Shown one piece after another: positions 24,950-34,289 of a stretch of 64,000 nt of DNA. The stretch lies in assembly GCF_000744785.1 (NCBI RefSeq), contig NZ_JQMO01000003.1, positions 2,542,001 through 2,606,000 of the forward strand, written 5' to 3'. The stretch is from Kitasatospora azatica KCTC 9699. Lineage in GTDB: Bacteria > Actinomycetota > Actinomycetes > Streptomycetales > Streptomycetaceae. The position numbers and the translations under genes were made by a program. The notes beneath the pieces are model-generated. The model saw nothing but the letters and a program-made list of their open reading frames with translations, made no database searches and was not told the DNA's origin. Position 1 is the stretch's first letter. The number at the start of each line of letters is the position of its first letter.

Positions 24950-25846
24950 TCACCGCCCCGCGAGCAGCGCCCCCGCGTCCGTCACGGCCCGCACGAACTC
25001 GCGTACCCGCGCCGTGGAGTTGCTCTCCAGCCAGATCGGTCCCCGCTCGATCGGCGGCACGTCGCGGATCGGCACGTACGCGAGGTCCGGGCGCGGGTAG
25101 TACCGCCGGCAGTGCGCCCCGACCGGGAGGACGCCCCGGCCCAGCGCGACCAGCGAGAGCATCTCGGAGAAGGTGTTGCCAGCCGGCCCCTGCGGAACGG
25201 GGCGGCCCGACGGGGTCCGGTCCGGGGTGCGGTCGCGCTTGAACGATTCGGAGGTGACCGCCGGGTACTGCACCACCGGGTAGTCCGCGAGGACTTCGAT
25301 GGAGACCGAGTCCGCACCGGCCAGCGGGTGCCCGGCGGCCACGGCCAGCACCCGGTCCTCCGACATCACCGCCGGCCCGGTGGCCATGCCCTCGAAGGGG
25401 TACGAGGCGATCAGCACGTCCACGGAGCCGTCGAGCAGGCTCGTCCGGGTGTCGGCCAGTTGGGCTTCGCGGACATCGACCCGGCAGTCGGGGTGCCGCT
25501 CGGTGAACAGGCTGACGGCCCTGAGCAGGACCGGTGCGGTCCACTCGCCGAGGAACGCGACCCGCAACTCGCCGGTGACACCACGCCCGGCCTCGACCGC
25601 CCGGTGGATCGCCTCGGCGAACCGGGCCACCAGCGGTGCCAGGTCCTCGGCCAGTCGGCGCCCGATCGGGGTGAGCTCGACGACGCGACTGGTACGTTCG
25701 AACAACGGGGCGCCGACGGCACGTTCCAGCTTCTTGACCACCTGGCTGACCCGCCCGGTGCTGACCCGCAGCCGCTCGGCGGTACGGCCGAAGTGCAGTT
25801 CCTCGGCGAGCGCCAGGAAGGTCTCGATCTCATGCCGTTCCCACAT
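24950..25846 (-). CDS. LysR-family transcriptional regulator
   Basis: 298 residues from ATG 25846 (MWERHEIETFLALAEELHFG), the canonical LysR start. The HTH is RTAERLRVSTGRVSQVVKKLE, followed by the linker helix and a substrate-binding domain starting GELRVAFLGEW. It is divergent from a VOC-family gene (start 25966), the usual arrangement for a LysR regulator and its target. The HTH carries Gly-Arg-Val in place of the more common Ser/Pro-rich turn. No ligand can be inferred. Confidence 0.92.
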   Translation of the reverse strand: MWERHEIETFLALAEELHFGRTAERLRVSTGRVSQVVKKLERAVGAPLFERTSRVVELTPIGRRLAEDLAPLVARFAEAIHRAVEAGRGVTGELRVAFLGEWTAPVLLRAVSLFTERHPDCRVDVREAQLADTRTSLLDGSVDVLIASYPFEGMATGPAVMSEDRVLAVAAGHPLAGADSVSIEVLADYPVVQYPAVTSESFKRDRTPDRTPSGRPVPQGPAGNTFSEMLSLVALGRGVLPVGAHCRRYYPRPDLAYVPIRDVPPIERGPIWLESNSTARVREFVRAVTDAGALLAGR

Positions 25847-25965
25847 GCCCGCCCCCACCGTTGAATCTGGCTCAACGATCGTAGTCAGTTCGCGCCTTGA
25901 TGGCCGCTCGCGCCCGGTGGATCGTGGAAGACGTCACCCTCGCCCCACAGGAACCGGAATCCACC

Positions 25966-26352
25966 ATGCGCGTCAAGGCCTTCGACCACCTCGTGCTCAA
26001 CGTCCAGGACGTCGAGCGCGCACTGGACTTCTACACCGGGCCGCTCGGCCTGGAGCCCGTCCGGGTCACCGAGTGGCGGGCCGGCAAGGCCCCCTTCCCC
26101 TCGGTGCGGATCAGCCCCGAGACCATCATCGACCTGGTCGGCCGGCCCCGTGGCGAGTCCAACGTCGACCACCTCTGCCTCGTCGTCGACCCCCTGGACT
26201 GGCAGCAGGTCATCGACTCGGACGTCTTCACCGTCCTCGAGGGCCCGGTCCCCCGCTACGGCGCCCGCGGCACCGCCACCTCCGTCTACGTGCAGGACCC
26301 GGACGGCAACACCATCGAACTGCGCTGGTACCCGCAGGACGCCGAGAACTGA
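25966..26352 (+). CDS. VOC-family protein (glyoxalase/dioxygenase-like)
   Basis: 128 residues from ATG 25966. Starts MRVKAFDHLVLNVQDVERAL, the standard VOC opening with a first metal-ligand candidate His in FDHL. The second module has VDHLCLVVDPLDW, and the last metal-ligand candidate is Glu in GNTIELRWYP. These three positions (His, His, Glu) match the metal triad of type I VOC enzymes, so metal binding is likely. Function may be glyoxalase-like, dioxygenase or fosfomycin/virulence-protein-like. Divergent from the LysR gene, which probably regulates it; convergent with a TetR gene whose stop is 2 nt away. Confidence 0.9.
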   Translation: MRVKAFDHLVLNVQDVERALDFYTGPLGLEPVRVTEWRAGKAPFPSVRISPETIIDLVGRPRGESNVDHLCLVVDPLDWQQVIDSDVFTVLEGPVPRYGARGTATSVYVQDPDGNTIELRWYPQDAEN

Positions 26353-26353
26353 G

Positions 26354-27073
26354 TCAGGACCGGTGGGCGGACGTCCAGCCCTGGCGGTGGAGGCGTTCGA
26401 ACCCGTCCAGCAGGAGATCGAGGGCGAACTCGAACTCGAACTGGTCGTCGCAGCCCTGGCCCACGACCGATGCGTCGTCGTGGGACCGGGCCAGGACGAT
26501 CTCGACGATGTGCGGATACCTGGCGGCCATCGCGCGCAGCTCGCCCGCCCGCAGCTCCGGATCGACGCTCGGCCCGGCGCTCGACTCGGCGCTCGGCCCG
26601 GTGTTGAACAGTTCCTGGGTGAATCCCCACACGCGACTGCCCAGCGCGTGCATCGCGTGGTGGGTGAGGTCGGCGGAGAGACCGCCGGCACGGAACATGC
26701 CGATCACCGAGTTCAGGTAGTCCAGCACGCCGGGCGTGGGGTTGGTGCGTGACTCGATGACGCGCGAGGCCCAGGGGTGGCGCAGCAGCGCCCGTCGGGC
26801 CGACAGGATGCGTTGGCGGATCGCGCGCCGCCACTCGGCGTCGCCGGCCGGAGGGTCGATCTCGCCGACGATGACGTCCACCATGCCGTCGAGGAGTTCT
26901 TCCTTGTTGGCCACGTGCTTGTAGAGCGCCATCGGCACGACGTGCAGCTCCTGGGCGAGGCTGCGCATGCTCAGCGCCTCGATGCCGGCGTGGTCGGCGA
27001 GCGCGACGGCGGCCCGCAGCACCCGGTCCCTGCTGAGCGGGGTCCGACGCGCGGCGTCTGTCTGCTGGCCCAT
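26354..27073 (-). CDS. TetR-family transcriptional regulator (TetR_C-like)
   Basis: 239 residues from ATG 27073, preceded by GGGAGGAG. The N-terminal HTH is LSRDRVLRAAVALADHAGIEALSMRSLAQELHVVPMALYKHVANKEELLDGMVD; the recognition helix region is HVVPMALYKHV. The C-terminal domain resembles the TetR_C group (RHPWASRVIESR, LDYLNSVIGMFRAGGLSADLTHHAMHALGSRV), which often binds drugs. Divergent from a DUF4386 membrane protein gene. Two copies of GGTGTAC-N3-GTACACC lie between them, strongly suggesting this regulator controls both genes. Confidence 0.93.
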   Translation of the reverse strand: MGQQTDAARRTPLSRDRVLRAAVALADHAGIEALSMRSLAQELHVVPMALYKHVANKEELLDGMVDVIVGEIDPPAGDAEWRRAIRQRILSARRALLRHPWASRVIESRTNPTPGVLDYLNSVIGMFRAGGLSADLTHHAMHALGSRVWGFTQELFNTGPSAESSAGPSVDPELRAGELRAMAARYPHIVEIVLARSHDDASVVGQGCDDQFEFEFALDLLLDGFERLHRQGWTSAHRS

Positions 27074-27093
27074 CCGAAGCTCCTCCCTTGACG

Positions 27094-27110
27094 GGTGTAC
27101 CCCGTACACC
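27094..27110. promoter_or_regulatory. TetR operator 1, inside the spacer of the DUF4386 gene promoter
   Basis: GGTGTAC-CCC-GTACACC, a perfect 7-bp-arm palindrome. It exactly fills the gap between TTGACG (27088-27093) and TTAGCG (27111-27116), a plausible -35/-10 pair on the + strand. Bound repressor would block RNA polymerase at this promoter. Confidence 0.8.
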
Positions 27111-27119
27111 TTAGCGTTT

Positions 27120-27154
27120 GGGCCCGCAGGTGTACGCCGTACACCTGCGGGCCC
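27120..27154. promoter_or_regulatory. TetR operator 2 within a 16-bp-arm inverted repeat
   Basis: The core GGTGTAC-GCC-GTACACC (27129-27145) is embedded in perfect 16-bp arms (27120-27135 and 27139-27154) around GCC. It is 35 bp downstream of operator 1, centre to centre, and would lie in the 5' untranslated region of the DUF4386 transcript, where it could also form a strong RNA hairpin before the RBS at 27163. Confidence 0.75.
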
Positions 27155-27174
27155 ACATCAACGAAGGAGTCCCG

Positions 27175-27891
27175 GTGGCCTCACCGAGAAGGCTCGCGAC
27201 AGCGGCGGGCGTGTGCTACCTCGTCACCCACGTCACCTCGATCGGCGGGCTCGTCCTGTACGGCCCGGTGCTGAACAGCCCCGACTTCGTCCTCGGCTCC
27301 GGCCCGGACACCCGGGTGCTGCTGGGCGCCCTGTTCGAGGTGCTCCTCGCCCTGAGCATCGTCGGCACCGCGGTCACGCTGTACCCCGTCACCAGGCGCC
27401 ACAACGAGGGCCTCGCCATCGGCTACGTCGCCCTTCGCACACTGGAGGCCGCCGTCATCACGGTCGGCATCGTCAGCCTGCTCGCAGTGGTGACGCTGCG
27501 CCAACACCCGTCGGCGGGAACGGACACCGCCTCCCTCACCACCGTCGCCAAGGCCCTGGTCGCCGTCCACGACTGGACGTTCCTGCTCGGCCCCAACTTC
27601 ATCTGCGGCGCCAACACCACCGTGCTGGCCTACCTGCTCCACCGCTCCGGCCTGGTCCCCCGGCTCATCCCCCTACTGGGCCTGCTCGGCGGCACCCTGA
27701 TCTTCGCCTCGGCCACCGCCGTCCTGCTCGGCCTCTACAAGCAGCTCTCCGTCTGGGGCTCACTCACCGCAATCCCGGTGTTCGCCTGGGAACTGGCACT
27801 GGCCATCTGGCTCGTCACCAAGGGCTTCAAGCCAGTTGCCCCTGCGGCAGACCCGGTCGCCCAGCCGGCCGCGGGCCATCTCGTGGGCTAG
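27175..27891 (+). CDS. DUF4386-like multi-pass membrane protein
   Basis: 238 residues from GTG 27175, with AAGGAG 6-8 nt upstream; a TTG further upstream at 27118 lies in the operator. Six hydrophobic segments are visible: AAGVCYLVTHVTSIGGLVLYG, LLGALFEVLLALSIVGTAVTLYP, ALRTLEAAVITVGIVSLLAV, WTFLLGPNFICGANTTVLAYLL, LIPLLGLLGGTLIFASATAVLLG, and PVFAWELALAIWLVTKGF. The YPVTRRHNEG, R-x-LEA and LGPNF positions are characteristic of DUF4386. Members are of unknown function. The paired TetR operators point to inducible expression, perhaps in response to a membrane-active compound. Confidence 0.85.
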   Translation: MASPRRLATAAGVCYLVTHVTSIGGLVLYGPVLNSPDFVLGSGPDTRVLLGALFEVLLALSIVGTAVTLYPVTRRHNEGLAIGYVALRTLEAAVITVGIVSLLAVVTLRQHPSAGTDTASLTTVAKALVAVHDWTFLLGPNFICGANTTVLAYLLHRSGLVPRLIPLLGLLGGTLIFASATAVLLGLYKQLSVWGSLTAIPVFAWELALAIWLVTKGFKPVAPAADPVAQPAAGHLVG

Positions 27892-28048
27892 GGACAGATC
27901 AGCTCGGTGGTCGGAAACCAGGTCCGGTAACGCGACGGCCAGGAACCCACAACCGCTCCCAGCCCGCCCTGAGGGCAGGAGCGCGAATCCATCCCTCACA
28001 CCCCCGTGCCGGGAAGCCCCCTCCTGCCTCCCGGACCGGCCGAGTCAC

Positions 28049-28090
28049 GCGGTGGAACCAGGAGCAGGACGGTGCTCCTGGCTCCACCGC
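28049..28090 (-). terminator. Stranded native terminator of thiC
   Basis: 18-nt arms (28049-28066 and 28073-28090) around a 6-nt loop, with one position that is G-U paired on the minus-strand RNA. It lies just past the stop (28105) of the orphaned thiC 3' remnant, so it was probably the original thiC terminator before the element inserted. About 160 bp between 27892 and 28048 hold no gene I can support. Confidence 0.7.
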
Positions 28091-28104
28091 ACGGTGTGGA
28101 CTGC

Positions 28105-28270
28105 TCAGTCCGCCAGCGGCAGGTAGACCCGGTTGCCGCGCTCGGCGAACTCGGCCGACTTCTCGGCCATGCCGGCCAGTGCCTCGGCGTCGAACTCGGT
28201 GTTGACGGCGGTGGAGCCGTCGCCGTGTTCGTCGCGGATCTTCTGACTGATCTTCATCGAACAGAACTTC
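28105..28270 (-). pseudogene. Orphaned original 3' end of thiC
   Basis: Reading leftward from 28270 the sequence encodes KFCSMKISQKIRDEHGDG, then AVNTEFDAEALAGMAEKSAE, then FAERGNRVYLPLAD and a stop. It aligns along its length with the end of intact ThiC at 31826-31985 but differs at many positions and is 2 residues longer. There is no start or upstream coding sequence: homology stops exactly at the codons for Lys-Phe-Cys. This is the tail of the chromosomal thiC, cut off by the element that begins here. Only the last Cys of the cluster motif remains. It is not expected to be expressed. Confidence 0.92.
28250..28270. other. attL-like junction of the thiC element
   Basis: ATCTTCATCGA-A-CAGAACTTC; identical to the right junction except at the central A/G. 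To the left is the displaced thiC tail, to the right is element DNA (ATCAAAGCC...). The crossover most likely lies in CAGAACTTC (28262-28270), which encodes Lys-Phe-Cys of ThiC on the minus strand. Confidence 0.8.
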
Positions 28271-28332
28271 ATCAAAGCCAGAATGAGCTAGTCTGCTGGC
28301 TGAAGTTCTCACGAGGAGGGGGCGGCCCACAG

Positions 28333-29904
28333 ATGGCAGCGCGTGAAGAGGTCATCAGCAAGCTCAGGGGTGTGCCGGCGGACCTGCCGCCACTCACCGA
28401 AGTGCTGGCCATGCTCGAAGCCAACCCCGGCATGAAGTGCGTGACCTGCTACGCGCGCATCTCCGACGACGCCCGCGCCAAGGACGCTCACGGTATCGAG
28501 GACCAGCACCGCGAACTCTCCGACAAGGCCCGTGAGTTCGGTTGGCTGATGGTCTACCGCTACACGGACAACGACAAGAGCGCCAGCAAGGAGAACGTCA
28601 TCCGTGACGACTTCGAGCGGATGCTCGTGGACCTTGCGGCTGGGAAGACCCCTGAGGGCTACCCGGTTCATGGCGTGATGGCGGTGAACGACGACCGGCT
28701 GTACCGGCGGCCAGGTGACTGGGAGCGGTATCTCCGCGCGTTCACCTCGCACGAGGGACGGGTGTACTGGGACTCCAACGGGCTCCAGGACCTCTATGCC
28801 GAAGGCTTCGAGATCAAGGGCCTTGTTGGCGTTGCGATGTCGCTCGCGGAGACCAGGAAGAAGCAGCGCCGGGCGCGAGCCAGCCACCGCAACCGCGCGA
28901 TTCGCGGGCAGTCCGTCTCAGCCTGGCGGCCGTTCGGTTGGGAGGACGACAAGATCACTCTCCGGCCGGTCGAAGCGGAGGCGATTCGCAAGGCTGTGCA
29001 CGACGTGATCGCTGGCGCGTCCATCTCCGAGGTCACCGGGCAGTGGAAGGAAGCCGAGTACCTCACCGCTCGGGGCAACCTCTTCCAGTACCAGAGCGTC
29101 AAGCAGGTACTCATGAACGCCCGGCTCTGCGGATACCGCGAGGTGAGCGGCGAGTTGGTGCGTGATGGCGACGATCAGCCCATCGTCGGCGAGTGGGAGG
29201 CGATCATCACGCCGAAGGAGTGGTTCGGCGTGGTCGCGGCCATTCGCGCTCGCGGGCGGGGCGGCCAGCCCGGCGGGAAGCTCGTTCACAAGTACCTGCT
29301 GACCGGCATCCTCCGCTGTGGCAACACCCTGGAGGACGGCACCAAGTGCAACCACTCGATGAAGGGCCAGAAGGCCAACGAGTGGGTGAAGTACGAACAC
29401 GGGTACTTCTGCAAGAAGACCGTGGACGGCGGCTGCAACGGGACCTACAAGCGCGGGGACGAGACTGACAAGCACATCACCAAGCTCGTCCTGGCGAAGT
29501 TGAGGGCCGATGCCGCAGCGGCAGTGAAGGACGTGCCGGACTGGGGTCGGGAAGAGGAGCTAGAGGCCGCGCTGCGGCGTCGGGCCACTCTCGAACAACG
29601 GTGGAACGCCGGAGAGATTGATGACGAGCAGTTCTTCCGGAATCTCCCAGCGGTCGAGAAGACCATCAAGGAGCTGCGAGCCGATCAAGCGAAGAACATC
29701 GCGGCGAAGGCCGCCGCCGAGGAGGCGACGGCCGACGTCGACAGGGAGTGGAAGTCCAAGACCATCCGGCAGAAGCGGGAGCTGATCAAGAAGGCTCTGC
29801 ACGCGATCATCGCGCTGCCGGGCGGTATGGGGAACAAGCCCTTCGATGTGGAACAGCTCATCCCTGTGTGGAAGTCCGCCGAGTCAGCTGCACTCCCAGA
29901 ATGA
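28333..29904 (+). CDS. Large serine recombinase (integrase)
   Basis: 523 residues from ATG 28333, downstream of GAGGAGGGGG. The resolvase-type catalytic domain begins CVTCYARISDD (nucleophile Ser in ARIS), with active-site Arg residues in MAVNDDRLYRR. The Recombinase domain follows (RAIRGQSVSAWRPFGWE, SVKQVLMNARLCGYRE). The zinc beta-ribbon has Cys pairs in LRCGNTLEDGTKCNHS and YFCKKTVDGGCNG. A coiled-coil segment runs about 410-460 before the C-terminal helix. Large serine integrases catalyse unidirectional attP x attB recombination with a 2-bp crossover. Its position 63 bp inside the left junction is typical. Tail-to-tail overlap with a minus-strand ORF at its 3' end. Confidence 0.96.
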   Translation: MAAREEVISKLRGVPADLPPLTEVLAMLEANPGMKCVTCYARISDDARAKDAHGIEDQHRELSDKAREFGWLMVYRYTDNDKSASKENVIRDDFERMLVDLAAGKTPEGYPVHGVMAVNDDRLYRRPGDWERYLRAFTSHEGRVYWDSNGLQDLYAEGFEIKGLVGVAMSLAETRKKQRRARASHRNRAIRGQSVSAWRPFGWEDDKITLRPVEAEAIRKAVHDVIAGASISEVTGQWKEAEYLTARGNLFQYQSVKQVLMNARLCGYREVSGELVRDGDDQPIVGEWEAIITPKEWFGVVAAIRARGRGGQPGGKLVHKYLLTGILRCGNTLEDGTKCNHSMKGQKANEWVKYEHGYFCKKTVDGGCNGTYKRGDETDKHITKLVLAKLRADAAAAVKDVPDWGREEELEAALRRRATLEQRWNAGEIDDEQFFRNLPAVEKTIKELRADQAKNIAAKAAAEEATADVDREWKSKTIRQKRELIKKALHAIIALPGGMGNKPFDVEQLIPVWKSAESAALPE

Positions 29905-30037
29905 GGCCCATGTCCCGAAGCTGGTCGTCCGAGAAGCGCGGGGCCGTCGCCAAGTGCTTCTCGATCCAGCGATCCACAGCCGCATCGGGGCAGAGCCGGG
30001 AGGACGCGAAGGAGGGGCCTTCGGTCAGTGGTGTCAC
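29858..30037 (-). CDS. Small hypothetical protein of the element (59 aa)
   Basis: 59 residues from GTG 30037, whose start overlaps the stop of the next minus-strand ORF (GTGA), a sign of translational coupling. Sequence features are a Cys near residue 16, then an amphipathic helical stretch (AAVDRWIEKHLATAPRFSDD) and QLRDMGLILGVQLT. It overlaps the recombinase 3' end by 47 nt. No family was recognised with certainty. Helix-rich proteins of this size near integrases can be excisionase-like or phage/ICE accessory proteins, but no HTH is clear. Confidence 0.6.
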   Translation of the reverse strand: MTPLTEGPSFASSRLCPDAAVDRWIEKHLATAPRFSDDQLRDMGLILGVQLTRRTSTQG

Positions 30038-30270
30038 TTCAAGTCCCCCTCTCGCTTACGGCGTTGTGTGGCTTGGCGGTTGTCGCGGACGGTTTGGGCG
30101 AGGATTTCCTCACCGGGGCTGTAGCCGGTGGCGAGGTATCGCCAGTCGGAGACAACGAGGGTGGTGGCGGGGTCGAGGGGCGGGTGTCCTGCGCGGATAC
30201 AGGCCCGTTCGGTCTGCCAGGTGCGGCGGGCCCCGCGTACCGCGGGCCGAGATGAGGAGAGCCCAGACAT
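30034..30270 (-). CDS. Small hypothetical protein of the element (78 aa)
   Basis: Up to 78 residues from ATG 30270; other starts inside are possible because no strong Shine-Dalgarno sequence precedes the ATG. The conserved-looking part is TERACIRAGHPPLDPATTLV, then VSDWRYLATGYSPGEEILAQ and a basic tail NRQATQRRKREGDLK. No known domain. It precedes and overlaps the 59-residue ORF, so they form a two-gene unit. Its ATG occupies the same CATG as the start of the divergent 100-residue gene, so the two starts are back to back. Confidence 0.5.
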   Translation of the reverse strand: MSGLSSSRPAVRGARRTWQTERACIRAGHPPLDPATTLVVSDWRYLATGYSPGEEILAQTVRDNRQATQRRKREGDLK

Positions 30271-30571
30271 GACGATCGAAGACGTGATCAAGGAAGCCGC
30301 CGCCCGGGGTGTCACGGGGCTTCCGGAGCCTTCCCGGCTCACTCACGTACGGGTGTGGCCGACCGCCTCACAGTGGGTCGGCGAGGTCGGCGAGCCTCCC
30401 CACAACGAGACCGTGGGCGAGGGCATGTTCGACACCAAGGACGACGCCCAGGAAGCCGCGTTGAAGGCTGTCGCCGAGGGCCGGTCCAAGCTGCTCGCCG
30501 TACTGCCGGCGGATCTGGCCGAGACGGCCGAAGAGTGGCCAGCGCCGGTCGTGAGCGCCTGGGACGCCTGA
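30269..30571 (+). CDS. Small acidic hypothetical protein of the element (100 aa)
   Basis: 100 residues from ATG 30269 with GAGGAGA 8 nt upstream. The composition is acidic; the helix IEDVIKEAAARG is followed by strands THVRVWPTASQWVGEVG and the helix DDAQEAALKAVAEGRSKLLAV. The central part with Trp and Gly followed by a DAQEAAL-type helix resembles small dsRBD-like or SH3-like phage proteins, but I cannot assign a family. A strong terminator follows immediately (30578-30624), so it is monocistronic. Confidence 0.65.
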   Translation: MTIEDVIKEAAARGVTGLPEPSRLTHVRVWPTASQWVGEVGEPPHNETVGEGMFDTKDDAQEAALKAVAEGRSKLLAVLPADLAETAEEWPAPVVSAWDA

Positions 30572-30577
30572 GAACGC

Positions 30578-30624
30578 ACGGGCGGCCGTACCGGGATCGT
30601 GAGTTACCCGGTACGGCCGCCCGT
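30578..30624. terminator. Bidirectional terminator inside the element
   Basis: Perfect 18-bp arms (30578-30595 and 30607-30624) with an 11-nt loop, 7 nt past the plus-strand ORF and 33 nt past the minus-strand gene ending at 30657. Confidence 0.85.
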
Positions 30625-30656
30625 TGGCTGCAAGCCCGAAGCCAGCACATTGGGTG

Positions 30657-31163
30657 CTACAGATAGTCGAAGTAGCGGATCCACCAGTCGCAGGGGCGTC
30701 CTTCCCCGTAGTACGAGAGCAGTGGCGCGCTCACCCCGTTGTATGGACGTGTGAGCAACCGCTCCGGGAGCACCACGTAGCCCAACTCGATGAGTGCTCT
30801 CTCCACCGCCGCCAGGTCATCCGCGTGCAGCGCGGCTTCCTCAACCGCCTCGGTGGTGTCGAGGTAAACGCCGGGGTTTTCGGCTGCGACTACCGCCATC
30901 AACCCGAAGTTGCTCACCGAGACGACGATCCCTTCCCCGATCTTGGTCGCCGCCGCCGGCACCTCCACCCGCGCGTGAAGACTGGCGTCCTGCACACTCC
31001 GGTCAGCCATGCACCGGGTGGCGAAGGCGGTGTCCAACCTGTCCACCAGGCAATCGAAGAGGGCCCGAGTCTCGGTGTGGTTGTAGCCAGGTGGACACTC
31101 CAACGATTCCGGATCGTCGACTCGATGGAGCAGAGAAATCAGCTCCGCGTCGGTGTGCAGCAT
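30657..31163 (-). CDS. Hypothetical protein of the element (168 aa)
   Basis: 168 residues from ATG 31163. It looks like a globular cytoplasmic protein: helices ELISLLHRVDDPESLE and ETRALFDCLVDRLDTAFATRC, then beta strands in ASLHARVEVPAAATKIGEG and IVVSVSNFGLMAVVAAENPG. After a helical segment (DDLAAVERALIELGYVVLPE) it ends CDWWIRYFDYL. The C-terminal half resembles SMI1/immunity-like small proteins in style, but no diagnostic motif was seen. It lies next to another unknown gene in the same orientation. As cargo of an integrative element it could be an immunity or defence component. Confidence 0.7.
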   Translation of the reverse strand: MLHTDAELISLLHRVDDPESLECPPGYNHTETRALFDCLVDRLDTAFATRCMADRSVQDASLHARVEVPAAATKIGEGIVVSVSNFGLMAVVAAENPGVYLDTTEAVEEAALHADDLAAVERALIELGYVVLPERLLTRPYNGVSAPLLSYYGEGRPCDWWIRYFDYL

Positions 31164-31199
31164 CCACCCATGATGGCGCAGCGATCAGATGCCGTCCGG

Positions 31200-31727
31200 C
31201 TACAGTTCAGGCAGGCGGTCGCCATGCCCGGGGGACCTTCCCTCCTCCAGCCAGTAGAGGTAGATCCTCAGGTCCGTTGCGAGGCTCCCAGTCATGTAGG
31301 ACTCGTAGTCCTGGACCGCGGCAGCTACGCCTTGGCCTGCCCTGGCGTCGCTGTCATCCCATTCGCTCATTCCGTCGGACAGGTACTGCACAATCCGCCC
31401 ACGGTCGCGCCACCACTCCCGAACCGCTCTCGGCGTCCAGTGCGCATCACCATCACAGCCGTAGCCGAGGAACGGGTCGCACTCAGCTGCTTCGACCAAC
31501 TGGGCGGTCTCTGCAGGCGTCCGGGGCTGGCGGTAGACGTACTCGGACAAGTACTCACCACCGTAGAGAACATGCCGAGGCGCAGAAAGCCGACCTGTCC
31601 AGCACGTGTCAGTCTCGCCACCGTAAAAGGGCCCTGGCACGTTGAGCCAGAGGCGGTCCTCCCAACGGCCTCGGAACGCGTCGCGGTCCTTGCCAAGGCC
31701 CGCCGTGGGGTCGAAGTAGAGGGTCAC
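31200..31727 (-). CDS. Hypothetical protein of the element (about 175 aa)
   Basis: About 175 residues from GTG 31727; the frame is open to 31787, but that extension runs into the thiC terminator hairpin, so the shorter form is preferred. It starts VTLYFDPTAGLGKDRDAFRG and contains many aromatic residues (EDRLWLNVPGPFYGG, HVLYGGEYLSEYVYRQP). An acidic, helical C-terminal half follows (VREWWRDRGRIVQYLSDGMSE, DLRIYLYWLEEG). No signal peptide or metal motif. Function unknown. Located just inside the right junction, 36 nt upstream of the other unknown minus-strand gene; the two probably form an operon. Confidence 0.65.
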   Translation of the reverse strand: MTLYFDPTAGLGKDRDAFRGRWEDRLWLNVPGPFYGGETDTCWTGRLSAPRHVLYGGEYLSEYVYRQPRTPAETAQLVEAAECDPFLGYGCDGDAHWTPRAVREWWRDRGRIVQYLSDGMSEWDDSDARAGQGVAAAVQDYESYMTGSLATDLRIYLYWLEEGRSPGHGDRLPEL

Positions 31728-31779
31728 CGTCCGAGCATAGGACGACCCTTTGGCGCGCTGGTGTGGATCCGGACGACGA

Positions 31780-31817
31780 CGAAGCACCGCCCCGAGGGTG
31801 ATCGGGGCGGCGCTTCG
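31780..31817 (-). terminator. Terminator of chimeric thiC, carried by the element
   Basis: 15-nt arms 31780-31794 and 31803-31817 with an 8-nt loop; the single mismatch is a G-U pair in the thiC transcript. It starts 9 nt past the thiC stop and lies inside the element, so the element supplies both the new tail and its terminator. Confidence 0.8.
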
Positions 31818-31825
31818 TCCGGAGG

Positions 31826-33643
<1,818 letters not shown>

Positions 33644-33651
33644 CTGACCTT

Positions 33652-33760
33652 CTACTCCCTACGCCGGCATTATCCGGTCCAGGTTCCTGCGGTCGGCGCA
33701 GCGGTTGGCACGTCCGTCGACGTGCTGTTCAGCGCCCTCTCAGCCCGGTGCTCCGAGCTC
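33652..33760 (-). promoter_or_regulatory. TPP riboswitch (THI element) upstream of thiC
   Basis: On the minus strand the region contains GGGCTGAGAGGG and later ACCTGGACCGGATAATGCC followed by GGCGTAGGGA, the two conserved blocks of the thiamine pyrophosphate aptamer (CUGAGA and the CUGGAUAAUGCCAGCG-type helix). It is directly upstream of the thiC start at 33643. Binding of TPP would sequester the ribosome-binding site or terminate transcription. The aptamer limits are approximate. Confidence 0.93.
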
Positions 33761-33905
33761 CCGTTCGGCAGGCGGATGTGCCTGCCCAAAGACGTGAACA
33801 CGGTAGCCGCAGCTCCCGCCGCGGTCCAGTAGGGGTCCATGGGCCGGGCGCTGGGGCAGACTGTTGAGGAGTCCGCGGCCGAGTGGCCGGCGAAGGGGGA
33901 GCACG

Positions 33906-34112
33906 ATGGTCGGCTACACGGGACGGGTGACCGGGAGGATCGGCGCCGGGCTGGTCGGCGAGGTGATGGTGCACGTGCCGGAGCGGGTCGGGAGCGAGGC
34001 GTTCCTCGCCTACCTCGCGGTGCCGGGCGAGAGCCTGCCGGTCGGTACCCAGGTCGTGGTGGTCGAGTACCAGCCGCCGCGCACGGTCTACGTGGCGCCG
34101 GTGAACCTCTGA
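33906..34112 (+). CDS. Small NfeD-like OB-fold protein
   Basis: 68 residues from ATG 33906 with GGGGGAG upstream. The sequence GYTGRVTGRIGAGLVGEVMV, then PVGTQVVVVEYQPPRTVYVA, fits the C-terminal OB-fold of NfeD proteins, in truncated soluble form without membrane helices. NfeD proteins partner with flotillin/SPFH proteins; the next gene downstream in the same direction is a flotillin, so they probably act together at membrane microdomains. The 177-bp gap between them has no obvious terminator. Confidence 0.75.
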   Translation: MVGYTGRVTGRIGAGLVGEVMVHVPERVGSEAFLAYLAVPGESLPVGTQVVVVEYQPPRTVYVAPVNL

Positions 34113-34289
34113 ACACTGCGTCAGGTCGCGCTCTCGTCCCGGTCCTGTCGCAGTGGGTGCGACACGCGGGTGCCGGACTTCCCTTGTGATCCAAACAGGC
34201 GCAGAATCCCTGTCGCCACCGCGTTCCGCGCAATCCTGCACATCCGAGCGCAGCCACGGGACCGGTGTGCCCTGAAGGGGGAACGGCCG

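Noticed and set aside
27760..27999. Small frame between the DUF4386 gene and the thiC remnant
   Set aside because: Antisense to the end of the DUF4386 gene and the gap; no support beyond being open.
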